A stretch of DNA of 64,000 nucleotides from Micromonospora vinacea (GCF_015751785.1 NZ_JADOTY010000001.1:1798001-1862000), one strand, 5' to 3'; positions 1-8,440 are shown, numbered from the stretch's first letter. Made by a program: numbers and translations. Notes: generated from the letters alone by a model not told the origin.

Positions 1-539
1 CGCTGGCCGACTGGGAGCTGTCCCGGCAGGCACGCGGTGAGCCGGTCGACGGGCTGGCCGCCTCGCTGTCGCGGGCGGGCGCCGAGGCGGTGCTCAACCA
101 CCCCGGCGACATGAGCGACGACGCCTTCGTGATCGTCCTCGCCGAGGCGTTGATCTCCAGCGGCCTGGCGATGGCTGTCGACGGCACCAGCCGTCCGTGC
201 AGCGGCGGCTGCCACGAGATCATGCACGCGGTCGACGCGCTCTTCCCCGGCACCGCCTCACACGGTGAGCTGGCCGGGCTGGGCGCGCTGTTCTGCACCT
301 GGCTGCGCGGAGACCTCCGCCGCTTCGGGGAGATGTCGGCCTGCCTGGCCCGGCACGGTCTGCCCCGGCTCCCCGCCGAGGTGGCGCTCACCGACGACCA
401 GTTCATCGAGGCGGTGCAGTTCGCGCCGCGTACCCGGCCGGACCGGTACACCATCCTCGAACACCTGGCACTGTCGCCTACCGAGACCCGGGAGCGGCTG
501 GCAGACTACGCCGGTGCAATCCGCGACCAGCTTGGCTGA
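1..539 (+). CDS. Iron-containing alcohol dehydrogenase / glycerol-1-phosphate dehydrogenase-like (C-terminal part)
   Basis: The gene enters from the left edge, so only about the last 178 residues are seen; the open frame begins at base 3. Two histidine motifs, GCHEIMHAVD and ASHGELAG, sit where the iron-containing dehydrogenase family (sn-glycerol-1-phosphate dehydrogenase/AraM branch) places its metal ligands. The family reduces dihydroxyacetone phosphate or related ketose phosphates with NAD(P)H. The next gene, a CDP-alcohol phosphatidyltransferase, overlaps its stop by 8 bases, so the two are probably co-translated. I infer a polyol-phosphate plus lipid-headgroup pathway; the substrate is not determined. 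Confidence 0.75.
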   Translation, partial: LADWELSRQARGEPVDGLAASLSRAGAEAVLNHPGDMSDDAFVIVLAEALISSGLAMAVDGTSRPCSGGCHEIMHAVDALFPGTASHGELAGLGALFCTWLRGDLRRFGEMSACLARHGLPRLPAEVALTDDQFIEAVQFAPRTRPDRYTILEHLALSPTETRERLADYAGAIRDQLG

Positions 540-1236
540 CCCCCGTCCCACCGTCGCCGACTTCCACCGGGTGAACCGGGGCGGCGGCCTGTTCAGCGAG
601 TCGATCAGCCAGTGGCTGGGGGCCGTCTTCGCGCTCGTCGCCCAGCGGCTCGGGCTTCGACCGACCGCGTTGACCATCACCAACCTGGTGCTCGGGCTGG
701 CCACCTCGGTCACCGTTGTGGCGCTCGCCGGCCCGGTCGCCGCCGGGGACGTACCTGCCTGGGTGGTCGGCCTGCTCGCCCTCATCGGCTGGCAGGTGGC
801 GTACTCCCTGGACTGCGCCGACGGGCAGCTGGCCCGGGTGACCGGCCAGGGCAGCGCCGCCGGGGCCCGCGTCGACGTGCTCTGCGACGTGGCCGCGCAG
901 ATCGCCCTGGTGGCCGCCCTGGCCGCCACCGCCGTGGCCCAGGAGCCGGCCACGCCGACCTGGCTCGTGGCGACCTTCGCGGGCACCTGGATGGTCAACC
1001 TGGTGACGTCGGTGATGCAGGCCGGCCCGAACGCGGCCAGCATGGTCACCTCGACCTCGCTGCCGGTGCGCCTGGTGAAGCTGGTCCGCGACTACGGCGC
1101 TGTGGTGTTCGTGGCCGCGCTGGTGCTCGCCGTGGCCCCCGCGCTGGTCCTCTGGGTGATGGTCGCCTTCACCATCGTCAACGGTGGCTTCCTGCTGGCC
1201 AGCATCGCCTTCTCCGCCAGCGCCTCCCTGCGCTGA
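532..1236 (+). CDS. CDP-alcohol phosphatidyltransferase family membrane protein
   Basis: This 234-residue integral membrane enzyme belongs to the family that joins an alcohol to a CDP-activated lipid or polyol. The diagnostic signature D-x2-DG-x2-AR-x8-G-x3-D-x3-D is intact from about residue 94 (DCADGQLAR...G...D...D); its aspartates bind Mg2+ and do catalysis. Hydrophobic segments follow at about 48-70, 75-92, 125-145 and 185-230. I chose the TTG at 532, giving MADPRPTV and an 8-base overlap with the upstream gene, because the open frame upstream of it only shadows that gene. Specificity (inositol phosphate, glycerol or another alcohol) cannot be told from sequence. Confidence 0.85.
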   Translation: MADPRPTVADFHRVNRGGGLFSESISQWLGAVFALVAQRLGLRPTALTITNLVLGLATSVTVVALAGPVAAGDVPAWVVGLLALIGWQVAYSLDCADGQLARVTGQGSAAGARVDVLCDVAAQIALVAALAATAVAQEPATPTWLVATFAGTWMVNLVTSVMQAGPNAASMVTSTSLPVRLVKLVRDYGAVVFVAALVLAVAPALVLWVMVAFTIVNGGFLLASIAFSASASLR

Positions 1237-1286
1237 CCCTCACCCGCGCGTCGCCCGTCCGCAAGATCCTCACCTGCCCGCCGCCC

Positions 1287-1376
1287 GCCCGCAAGATCCA
1301 TCCAACTTCCCCGAAGTTGCTGCCTCCGACCGGCGGGAGACCCCAACATCCCTGATGTTGCGCGGATCTTGCGGGC
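1287..1376. repeat. Nested palindrome predicted to fold as a three-way junction
   Basis: Outer arms 1287-1299 and 1364-1376 are 13-bp perfect inverted repeats (GCCCGCAAGATCC / GGATCTTGCGGGC). Inside lie two independent 7-bp hairpins with 3-nt loops: 1303-1309/1313-1319 (CAACTTC/GAAGTTG) and 1344-1350/1354-1360 (CAACATC/GATGTTG). The whole can form a Y-shaped structure. It lies between convergent genes, so it may act as a bidirectional terminator or be a mobile palindromic repeat. Confidence 0.8.
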
Positions 1377-1449
1377 AGATCCGCCTGGCCCATCCGCAGC
1401 GCCGCGCGGAGGGGCGGCGGCGTGGCGGCGTGGCGGCGTCCGCCGACAA

Positions 1450-1521
1450 GATCGCACTCGATCCAGGATGTAGTGGCCTCGGAGCAGCCGGAGGGGACTA
1501 CATCCTGGATCGAGCGCGATC
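1450..1521. repeat. 25-bp inverted repeat with 22-nt loop
   Basis: Arms 1450-1474 and 1497-1521 are complementary at 24 of 25 positions (core CTCGATCCAGGATGTAGT and its complement). It is the second large palindrome in the gap between the convergent phosphatidyltransferase and glycosyltransferase genes. The stem is longer than usual for an intrinsic terminator and has no T-tract, so either terminator or dispersed repeat is possible. With the previous element it accounts for most of the 348-base gene-free stretch 1237-1584. Confidence 0.8.
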
Positions 1522-1584
1522 ATGCAGGGCAGGGCGGGGCCGAGCCGTCCCGGCCAAGGCGAGGTGGGGCGGGCGGTGCGGGGT

Positions 1585-2853
1585 TCAGACGTGGTTGGGG
1601 GTTCGGGCCAGGCCTGCGTAGATGTCGATGAGCTGCTTGGTGACCACGTCGGGGTGGAAGATGCGCTCGTAGCGGGCGCGGGCGGCCAGTGTCAGCCCGG
1701 ACGCACCGGCGCGGGCGACCGGCAGTGCTGCCGCGAGCGCGGCGGGCTCCGGGGCGACCACCCAACCGGCCTCGCCCAGGGCGATCCCCGCCGGCATGGG
1801 TGACCCGCCGCCCCCGGCCACCGCGGAGGCGTTCTCGGCGGGCCCGGTGCCGGCGGGCTCGTGCGGGGCGTCGGCACCGACCAGGTACGGAATGCCGCCC
1901 AACGCCGTACCGAGCACCGGCCGGCCGTTCGCCAACGCCTCGATGATCACGGTGGGCAGCACGTCGTGCCACATCGCGGCGACGATCACCACAGCGCTCG
2001 CCTCGACCGCTGCCTGCACACCGGCCCGGTCGAGCTGGCCGAGGTAGACCACGTCGGGTCGCTCGGCGGCGGCTGCCTCCACGAGGTGGCGCAGCTCGCC
2101 GTCGCCGGCCACCCGCAGCGTGCCCAACGCACCCACCGGGTGCCGGCGCCAGGCGTCCAGCAGCAGGTCGACGCCCTTCTCGGGGGAGAGCCGGGCCATG
2201 TAGAGGAACCCGTCACCGAGCGGCGCCGGCCGGCCCGGGTCGGGTACGGAGTTCGGCTTCACCACGATGCGTTCGTCCGGAATGCCGTAGTCGCTGAGGT
2301 GGTCGGCGATCGCCGTGGTGAGCGCGATGTACCGATCCACGGAGCGCCAGGTGCCGCGGTGCACGGCCAGGGTGGTCGCCATCAGCGCGCTCTGCACCGT
2401 CGAGTCGCGGTAGCAGCGGTGCTTGATCGCCGGCACACCCAACGCCCGGCCCTTGCAGTCCTGACAGATCACGCCGTCGCGGAAGTAGATCCCCGACGAG
2501 CAGACCTGCCGGTAGTTGTGCACCGTCTGTACCACCGGCACGCCGTGCCGGTGCGCTGTCCGCACCACCCAGGGCGAGATCAGGGGGTACGGGTTGTGCA
2601 GGTGCAGAACGTCCGGTCGGTGCTCGGTGAGCAGCCGGCTCAGGTCGTGCTGGGCGCGCGGCGCCCAGATCGGCGAGATCGGCAGTAGCGCCTTCGCCGA
2701 CTTCGACATCGAGGGGATCTCGTCCGAGCTGCGGATGAAGGGCAGCACCTCGACGCCAGCGGCGGTGAGCTGAGCGATCTCCGAGTCGACGATCGTGTTC
2801 TCACCGGAGGGCTGGGCTTCCCGGTACCGGTTGTGTGCCACCACGATTCTCAC
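1585..2853 (-). CDS. Glycosyltransferase family 4
   Basis: A 422-residue GT-B glycosyltransferase of the GT4 type, expected to move a sugar from a nucleotide donor to a cell-envelope or exopolysaccharide acceptor in the cytoplasm. The N-terminal acceptor domain has HLHNPYPLISPWV and a cysteine cluster (VCSSG...VICQDC); the C-terminal donor domain has ARLSPEKGVDLLLDAW (about 215-230) and the late ANGRPVLGTALGG segment. A Gly/Ala/Pro-rich stretch near residues 335-365 looks like a lineage-specific insertion. The start is GTG at 2853, only 24 bases from the divergent glycosylase start. Together with the sugar transferase at 3990 it suggests surface-glycan synthesis. Confidence 0.85.
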   Translation of the reverse strand: MRIVVAHNRYREAQPSGENTIVDSEIAQLTAAGVEVLPFIRSSDEIPSMSKSAKALLPISPIWAPRAQHDLSRLLTEHRPDVLHLHNPYPLISPWVVRTAHRHGVPVVQTVHNYRQVCSSGIYFRDGVICQDCKGRALGVPAIKHRCYRDSTVQSALMATTLAVHRGTWRSVDRYIALTTAIADHLSDYGIPDERIVVKPNSVPDPGRPAPLGDGFLYMARLSPEKGVDLLLDAWRRHPVGALGTLRVAGDGELRHLVEAAAAERPDVVYLGQLDRAGVQAAVEASAVVIVAAMWHDVLPTVIIEALANGRPVLGTALGGIPYLVGADAPHEPAGTGPAENASAVAGGGGSPMPAGIALGEAGWVVAPEPAALAAALPVARAGASGLTLAARARYERIFHPDVVTKQLIDIYAGLARTPNHV

Positions 2854-2877
2854 GGGAAAGAAGGCTACCGTTGTGTC

Positions 2878-3738
2878 GTGCCCGAACTACCGGAGGTTGA
2901 GGCGCTCGCGGGTTACCTGCGTCAGCGCGCGGTGGGGCGGCGCGTCGATCGGCTGGAGATCGCCGCGATCAGCGCCCTGAAGACGTACCAGCTGGCGCCG
3001 GCTGAGGTCGCCGGCCGGGCGGTGGTCGACGCCACTCGGCACGGCAAGTTCCTCGATGTCCTGTTCGAGGGTGGCCTGCACCTGGTGGTGCATTTGGCGC
3101 GGGCGGGCTGGCTGCACTACCGGGAGGCGTTCCCCTCCACCACCCCGCTGCGTCCCGGCAAGGGCCCGATCGCTGTTCGGATACGCCTGGATGACGGTTC
3201 CGGCTTCGACCTCACCGAGGCCGGCACGCAGAAGAAGCTGGCCGCGTACCTGGTCACCGACCTGGCGGAGGTCCCCGGGGTGGCCAAGCTGGGCCCGGAC
3301 GCGCTCGCCTCGGATCTGCCCACCTTCGCCGAGCGGCTGCGGAGCCGGCGGGGGCAGGTCAAGGGGGTGCTGACCGACCAGTCGGTGCTGTCCGGGGTGG
3401 GCAACGCGTACTCAGACGAGATCCTGCACGCCGCGAAGCTGTCCCCGTTCGCGATCACCGATCGGCTCACCGACGACCAGATCGCCACCCTGCACGCCGC
3501 CACCCGACAGGTCCTCGGCGACGCGGTCGAGCGGTCCCTCGGTCAGCGGGCCGCGGAACTCAAGGGTGAGAAGCGCTCCGGGCTGAAGGTGCACGCCCGC
3601 ACCGGGCTGCCCTGCCCGGTGTGCGGGGACACCGTGCGCGAGGTGTCGTTCGCCGACTCCAGCCTCCAGTACTGCCCGACCTGCCAGACCGGCGGAAAGC
3701 CGCTCGCTGACCGTCGGTTGTCCCGTCTCGTACGGTGA
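2878..3738 (+). CDS. Formamidopyrimidine-DNA glycosylase / Nei family
   Basis: A 286-residue base-excision-repair glycosylase/AP lyase of the Fpg/Nei family. I chose GTG 2878 because it puts proline immediately after the initiator (PELPEVEAL), which is the catalytic Schiff-base nucleophile after methionine removal; upstream in-frame starts would bury it. The helix-two-turn-helix region is near LTDQSVLSGVGNAYSDEIL, and the C-terminal zinc finger has CPVC...CPTC followed by QTGGKPLADRRLSRL. This ending is common in the actinobacterial MutM/Nei branch, so I leave the symbol blank. It is transcribed divergently from the GT4 gene. Confidence 0.9.
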   Translation: MPELPEVEALAGYLRQRAVGRRVDRLEIAAISALKTYQLAPAEVAGRAVVDATRHGKFLDVLFEGGLHLVVHLARAGWLHYREAFPSTTPLRPGKGPIAVRIRLDDGSGFDLTEAGTQKKLAAYLVTDLAEVPGVAKLGPDALASDLPTFAERLRSRRGQVKGVLTDQSVLSGVGNAYSDEILHAAKLSPFAITDRLTDDQIATLHAATRQVLGDAVERSLGQRAAELKGEKRSGLKVHARTGLPCPVCGDTVREVSFADSSLQYCPTCQTGGKPLADRRLSRLVR

Positions 3739-3741
3739 GTA

Positions 3742-3769
3742 ATTCCACTCCACGACTACGGAGCGGAAT
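3742..3769. terminator. Hairpin just after the DNA glycosylase stop
   Basis: Arms 3742-3751 (ATTCCACTCC) and 3760-3769 pair at 9 of 10 positions around an 8-nt loop, three bases after the stop codon. There is no T-tract, so a terminator role is only probable. The rest of the 3739-3989 gap shows nothing I can support. Confidence 0.45.
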
Positions 3770-3989
3770 CGCCCTCACTGAGTGGAAGCTCCGGTCCGCC
3801 GTTCTGGTCAGGCGCGCATCCATCGGTATAGTGGCCCGGTCCCCGGCTTCTGAAATGGTGCGGAGCCGGCCAGATCCTGCCAGCACCGTCAGTCGCCAAT
3901 CTCCTTCGGGGCGGCGACCGGTCGGAGCCCGCGTGGGAGACTGGGACGGTGGGCGACCGGGCCTTCACGGTGAGTGAGCGGCCCGTGTC

Positions 3990-5573
3990 ATGCGGGAGGA
4001 CATGGGTGAGGTGACGGCAAGCCTCCAGCGCCCGGTAACCAACGAAGGCCGGAGCAGACTCGTGCGGCACGTCGACAGCTTCGAGATCCAGCCGCCGACG
4101 CCGCCGTCCCACAACGGCGTACCCCGGTCGGCCTGGGCCCGAGCGCGACGCCGCGTCTCCCGCTGGCACCGCCCGTACACGGCGATCCTGCTGCTGCTCG
4201 ACTTCGGCGCGGCGGCGTTCGCCAGCTGGATCGCGATCCAGCTGTTCGACCAGGCCGCCTCCGGGTTCAACGACCTCAAGCAGGACCCGACCTGGTTCCA
4301 CACCGTCTCCTACCTGCTGCTGCCGCTCGGCTGGGTGGTCATCCTCTGGAGCAACCGGGCCTACGACCGGCGCTATCTGGGCCTCGGCCCGGACGAGTTC
4401 AAGCGGGTCATCAGGGCCGCGGTGACGGTCGCCGCGAGCGTCTCGTTCCTCGCGTTCGCCACCAAGACCGCGCTGTCCCGGTGGACGGTCGGCACGGCCC
4501 TGCTCGGCGCGCTGCTGTTGATCCTGTGGGGCCGTTTCGTGGCCCGCTGGGCGCTGCACTACATCCGGCGGCGGGCCGGCCAGGCCGCGCACCGGATGGT
4601 GCTGGTCGGCACCCTGCCGGAGTGCCTGGAGGTCTACGCGGCGGTCACCCGCAGCCCGGCCGCCGGGCTGATGCCCGTCGCCATCCACATCACCGACGGG
4701 TACGCGGCTGCCCGAGGCATGCCGACCCCGGTTCCGGTGTACGCCGGACGCGACGTCCTGGCCCTGGTCCGTGAGGTCGGTGGGGACACCATCGCGGTCT
4801 GCGGGTCGGCGAGCGCGGAGCCGGGCGAGCTGCGTCGGCTGGCCTGGCAGTTGGAGGGCTCCGGCGTCGACCTGGTGGTCGCCCCGCAGCTGACCGACAT
4901 CGCCGGCCCCCGGGTGCACATCCGGCCGATCGAGGGTCTGCCGCTGCTGCACGTCGAGGAGCCGACCCTCTCCGGGCCGGCGCTGCTGGCGAAGAACCTG
5001 ATGGACCGGGTCGCCGCCGGCCTCGGCCTGCTGCTGCTGGTCCCGCTCTTCCTGGCCATCGCCGTCGCGATCCGGATCTCCGATCCCGGGCCGGTCTTCT
5101 TCCGCCAGCCCCGGGTGGGGCACGAGGGGCGCACGTTCCGGGTGTGGAAGTTCCGGACGATGTACGTCAACGCCGAGGACCGGTTGGCGAGCCTGGTCGA
5201 CCGCAACGAGACCGACGGCATGCTGTTCAAGATGAAGGAGGACCCCCGGGTCTTCCCGGTCGGTCGTTTCCTCCGGGCCACCTCGCTGGACGAACTGCCG
5301 CAGTTGATCAACGTGCTCTGGGGCGAGATGTCGCTGGTCGGGCCCCGCCCGCTGCCGGCCGACGACGGTGACTTCCTGGGTGACGTACGCCGCCGCCTGC
5401 TGGTCCGCCCCGGCATGACCGGTCTGTGGCAGGTCTCCGGCCGCTCCGACCTGTCCTGGGACGAGTCGGTCCGACTGGACCTCTACTACGTCGACAACTG
5501 GTCGCTCGCGTACGACCTGAGCATCCTGTGGCGCACTGTCGGGGTGGTGCTCGCCCGCAAGGGCGCGTACTAG
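3990..5573 (+). CDS. Exopolysaccharide polyprenyl-phosphate sugar transferase
   Basis: A 527-residue membrane enzyme of the polyisoprenyl-phosphate hexose-1-phosphate transferase (WbaP/WcaJ-like) family that starts a polysaccharide on undecaprenyl phosphate. Four to five N-terminal membrane segments (about 55-190) precede a Rossmann-like CoA-binding region (about 190-320). A membrane helix at about 340-362 (AAGLGLLLLVPLFLAIAVAI) then leads into the catalytic bacterial sugar-transferase domain with KFRTM, TSLDELPQL and LVGPRPLP. Length is typical. The start is ATG 3990; ATG 4002 and others lie close downstream. No wzx/wzy genes are visible, so the repeat-unit machinery must be elsewhere. Confidence 0.88.
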   Translation: MREDMGEVTASLQRPVTNEGRSRLVRHVDSFEIQPPTPPSHNGVPRSAWARARRRVSRWHRPYTAILLLLDFGAAAFASWIAIQLFDQAASGFNDLKQDPTWFHTVSYLLLPLGWVVILWSNRAYDRRYLGLGPDEFKRVIRAAVTVAASVSFLAFATKTALSRWTVGTALLGALLLILWGRFVARWALHYIRRRAGQAAHRMVLVGTLPECLEVYAAVTRSPAAGLMPVAIHITDGYAAARGMPTPVPVYAGRDVLALVREVGGDTIAVCGSASAEPGELRRLAWQLEGSGVDLVVAPQLTDIAGPRVHIRPIEGLPLLHVEEPTLSGPALLAKNLMDRVAAGLGLLLLVPLFLAIAVAIRISDPGPVFFRQPRVGHEGRTFRVWKFRTMYVNAEDRLASLVDRNETDGMLFKMKEDPRVFPVGRFLRATSLDELPQLINVLWGEMSLVGPRPLPADDGDFLGDVRRRLLVRPGMTGLWQVSGRSDLSWDESVRLDLYYVDNWSLAYDLSILWRTVGVVLARKGAY

Positions 5574-5612
5574 AGGGTTGGCGCGCCGGCTCGCAGGGGC
5601 GAGGATCGCTGC

Positions 5613-6839
5613 GTGGCTGCCAACCTCTCCGCCGTGGTCGGCGTCGCCTCACTCGTCACCGCGCTGACCGCGGCCCTGTTGGCGGTGCTGCGGCTGCGGG
5701 CGCGCCGTGGCATCGCCACCGCCACCCAGCGGGCCACCTACGAGGTGCTGCACACCGCCGGCCTGGCCGCCGAGCCGCTGCGCGCGGGCTTGAGCGAGGC
5801 GGGCGCGACGAAGGCCGTACGCCATCTGCGGGCGCTGGTGGGCGCGGTCGGGCTGGCGCTCACCGACGCCGACCGGCTGCTGGCCCTCGACGGGCGCGGC
5901 ACGCACCACGGGGAGCAACTGCTCGCGGCGGCCCAGCGGACTGTGGACTCCGGCCGCTCGACGGTGCTGGGTGAGCAGGAGCTGCACTGCGACCGGGTCG
6001 ACTGCCCGATCCGGGGGGCGGTGGTCGCACCGTTGCTGGGGGCGGACGGCCGGGTGGTGGGCGCGCTGGTGGCGGTCGCCGACAGCCCACCGCCTCCGGG
6101 GTTGGTGCAGGCCACCCTGGAGACGGCGCACTGGGCCGGCAACCAGCTCGCCCTGGCCGAGTTGGACTCGTCGCGGGAGCGGCTGGCCCGCGCCGAGATC
6201 CGCGCGTTGCGGGCGCAGATCAGCCCGCACTTCATCTACAACGCGCTGACCGCGATCGGCTCGTTCGTGCGCACCGATCCGGAGCGGGCCCGGGAGCTGA
6301 TCCTGGAGTTCGCGGAGTTCACCAGGTACTCGTTCCGGGCGCACGGGGAGTTCACCACCCTGGCCGAGGAGCTGCGGTCGATCGACCGCTACCTGACCAT
6401 CGAGCGGGCCCGGTTCGGGGACCGGTTGCAGGTGCGGCTGCAGATCGCTCCGGAGGTGCTGCCGGTGACGCTGCCGTTCCTCTGCCTCCAGCCGTTGGTG
6501 GAGAACGCGGTCCGCCACGGGTTGTCCCGCAAGCCGGGCACGGGCATGGTGAGCATCGAGGCCCGGGACGCGGGCGCCGAATGCCACATCACGGTGGAGG
6601 ACGACGGAGTGGGAATGGATCCGACCACGCTGACCGCCGGCATCGCCGAGCTGGCCCGCGGCGCCGGCGACCCCGGTGACGACACGGGCCAGCACGTCGG
6701 CCTCTCCAACGTCGACGAGCGGCTGCGGTCGGTCTTCGGGGACCGGTTCGGCCTGGTCGTGGAGACCGGGTTGGGCTCGGGCACGAAGGTGAGCATGCGG
6801 GTCCCGAAGTTCCATCCCGGCGTACGGGCAGGGTCGTGA
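5613..6839 (+). CDS. LytS-type sensor histidine kinase
   Basis: A 408-residue kinase with one N-terminal membrane helix (about 7-28), a GAF-like sensory region (about 40-175, including an HCDRVDC cysteine pair) and a His_kinase domain with phosphoacceptor H206 in QISPHFIYNAL. The HATPase domain has LVENAVRHGL, EDDGVGMD and VGLSNVDERL. Its stop overlaps the LytTR regulator start (GTGA at 6836), forming a classical LytSR pair. The C-H-x-C-like residues might sense redox or metal, but that is inference. In related actinomycetes such pairs often lie near acetate-type sodium symporters; two occur 5 and 11 kb downstream here. Confidence 0.9.
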   Translation: MAANLSAVVGVASLVTALTAALLAVLRLRARRGIATATQRATYEVLHTAGLAAEPLRAGLSEAGATKAVRHLRALVGAVGLALTDADRLLALDGRGTHHGEQLLAAAQRTVDSGRSTVLGEQELHCDRVDCPIRGAVVAPLLGADGRVVGALVAVADSPPPPGLVQATLETAHWAGNQLALAELDSSRERLARAEIRALRAQISPHFIYNALTAIGSFVRTDPERARELILEFAEFTRYSFRAHGEFTTLAEELRSIDRYLTIERARFGDRLQVRLQIAPEVLPVTLPFLCLQPLVENAVRHGLSRKPGTGMVSIEARDAGAECHITVEDDGVGMDPTTLTAGIAELARGAGDPGDDTGQHVGLSNVDERLRSVFGDRFGLVVETGLGSGTKVSMRVPKFHPGVRAGS

Positions 6840-7624
6840 GCGAGCGAACCGCGACGGGTGCGGTGAACGCGACCGGTTTCCTGCGGGTCCTCGCTGTGGA
6901 CGACGAGCCGCCCGCGCTCGACGAGCTGGCGTACCACCTGCGGGCCGACCCCCGGGTGGCCCGGCTGCACACGGCCGGGGATGCCACCGAGGCGCTGCGG
7001 CTGCTGCGCGACGGCGACGTGGACGTGGTCTTCCTGGACATCCGGATGCCCGGCCTGGACGGCATGGAGCTGGCCCGGGTGCTGCGCCGCTTCGCCCGGC
7101 CACCGGCGATCGTGTTCGTCACCGCGTACGACGACGGCGCGGTGGACGCGTTCGACCTGGGCGCCACCGACTACGTGCGGAAACCGGTTCGCGCCGATCG
7201 GCTGGCCGAGTCGCTGCGCCGGGTGATCGGCTCGCGGGTGGTGTCGTCGCACCCGGCGGCGCTGGCCCGCGCCGAGGAGGACCCGACCATCCCCATCGAG
7301 TTGGCCGGCACCACCCGGATGCTGCCCCGCTCGGCGGTGCGGTGGGTGGAGGCGCAGGGTGACTACGCCCGGTTGCACACCGCGGAGGGGTCGCATCTGG
7401 TGCGGGTCTCGCTGGCCACGCTCGCGGAGCGCTGGGCCGATGCGGGGTTCGTCCGGGTGCACCGTTCGTACCTGGTGCAGTTGAAGTTGATCGCGGAGTT
7501 GCGGCTGGTCAACTCCGGTTACGTGGTGGTGATCGACTCCACCGAGTTGCCGGTGAGCCGGCGGCACACCCGAGAGCTGAAGGACAAGCTGGTCAGGGCC
7601 GCGAAGCAGGATTGGAGTCGCTGA
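6836..7624 (+). CDS. LytTR family response regulator
   Basis: A 262-residue regulator whose receiver domain (about 16-130) has the acidic pair DDE at 22-24, phosphoacceptor D68 in FLDIRMPGLDG, and the conserved K in DYVRKPVR. The C-terminal LytTR DNA-binding domain (about 160-258) has AQGDYARLHTAEGSHLVR, RVHRSYLVQL and PVSRRHTRELK. GTG 6836 overlaps the kinase stop by four bases, so the two are one operon. LytTR proteins bind paired direct repeats upstream of target promoters; I did not find a confident target site nearby. Confidence 0.92.
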   Translation: MSERTATGAVNATGFLRVLAVDDEPPALDELAYHLRADPRVARLHTAGDATEALRLLRDGDVDVVFLDIRMPGLDGMELARVLRRFARPPAIVFVTAYDDGAVDAFDLGATDYVRKPVRADRLAESLRRVIGSRVVSSHPAALARAEEDPTIPIELAGTTRMLPRSAVRWVEAQGDYARLHTAEGSHLVRVSLATLAERWADAGFVRVHRSYLVQLKLIAELRLVNSGYVVVIDSTELPVSRRHTRELKDKLVRAAKQDWSR

Positions 7625-7647
7625 GCCGGGAATGAAGCCAATCCTAC

Positions 7648-7672
7648 CGTACGTTGTACGCTAGTACGTACG
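7648..7672. promoter_or_regulatory. TACG-rich imperfect palindrome upstream of the DUF5701 gene
   Basis: The 25-bp segment CGTACGTTGTACGCTAGTACG... carries repeated GTACG half-sites in both orientations and ends 18 bases before the GTG at 7691. Its form resembles operators of TetR-type repressors, but no such regulator is adjacent, so assignment is tentative. Confidence 0.35.
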
Positions 7673-7690
7673 ACTTCCGGGAGGCCTGCC

Positions 7691-8353
7691 GTGACCGAGA
7701 CCCCGTTCAACGCCGAATCCGAGTTCGACAGCCAACTCGACCGACTGGTGCAGCTCGGCTACCCCGCTCTCGCCGGGCTGACCGAGAGCGCCTTCCGCAA
7801 CCTGGTCGCGCCACTGCGGGCCCGAGCGGCCGAGGGCACCGCCGGGCTACCCGCCCCCACCGACGCCCGGGTGCCGTTCCTGCTGGTCATCACCCGGGAC
7901 CTCATCGGGGTGCCGGAACGGGTGGAGCTGACCACCCTCGCCGGCAAGCGCAAGCCCGGCGTCGTCGACCGGAACTACGCCGAGGACGACCTGCCCCGCT
8001 TCGACCCGATCAAGGAGTTGGAGGTGCCGGCCGGGCCGGCCTACCTGCTCTTCGACGTCGACCGGGGTGAGGAGTTCCGCAACCTGGCACCGGCCACCGC
8101 CATGGAGGGGATCACCGCGCAGGGCCGGTTGCCGCTGAGCATCGACGAGGGGCTCGCCTTCATCACGCTGCACCCGGCCGCGTTGGCGAGCAACAGGTGC
8201 TTCTCGCTGATCGGCTCCCGCTGCGGCGACAAGCGGGTGCCGGCGCTCTGGATCAGCCAGGGCGCACCCAAGCTGGGCTGGTGCTGGTACGGCAACCCGC
8301 ACACCTGGCTCGGCTCCGCCTCGGCCCGACCGGAGCGCATCGGCCTGGAGTGA
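7691..8353 (+). CDS. DUF5701 family protein, function unknown
   Basis: A 220-residue soluble protein without signal peptide or membrane segments. I recognise the overall pattern (LVQLGYPALAGLTES..., FLLVITRDLI, DRNYAEDDLPRFDPI, and a C-terminal WISQGAPKLGWCWYGNPHTWLG) as the actinobacterial DUF5701 family, which has no assigned reaction. A GGGAGG ribosome site at 7679-7684 supports GTG 7691. The TACG-rich palindrome just upstream suggests the gene has its own regulated promoter. It stands alone between two signalling operons, and its role cannot be inferred from context. Confidence 0.7.
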   Translation: MTETPFNAESEFDSQLDRLVQLGYPALAGLTESAFRNLVAPLRARAAEGTAGLPAPTDARVPFLLVITRDLIGVPERVELTTLAGKRKPGVVDRNYAEDDLPRFDPIKELEVPAGPAYLLFDVDRGEEFRNLAPATAMEGITAQGRLPLSIDEGLAFITLHPAALASNRCFSLIGSRCGDKRVPALWISQGAPKLGWCWYGNPHTWLGSASARPERIGLE

Positions 8354-8384
8354 CAACGGGCCGCCGTTGATCGACTCGGGTTCC

Positions 8385-8427
8385 GGAAAGTCGGGCCATC
8401 CCATCAACCCGGATGGCCCGACTTTCC
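8385..8427. repeat. 17-bp perfect inverted repeat (possible terminator)
   Basis: Arms 8385-8401 (GGAAAGTCGGGCCATCC) and 8411-8427 are perfectly complementary around a 9-nt loop, 32 bases after the DUF5701 stop. Just before it, 8368-8382 carries TGATCGACTCGGGTT, a 15-mer that recurs exactly at 49471-49485 inside another intergenic palindrome. It may be a terminator, a dispersed repeat, or both. Confidence 0.75.
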
Positions 8428-8440
8428 ACACCTCGGTCGG

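Noticed and set aside
1184..1621. Short open frames across the 1237-1584 gap
   Set aside because: They run through long inverted repeats on both strands and show no protein-like composition.
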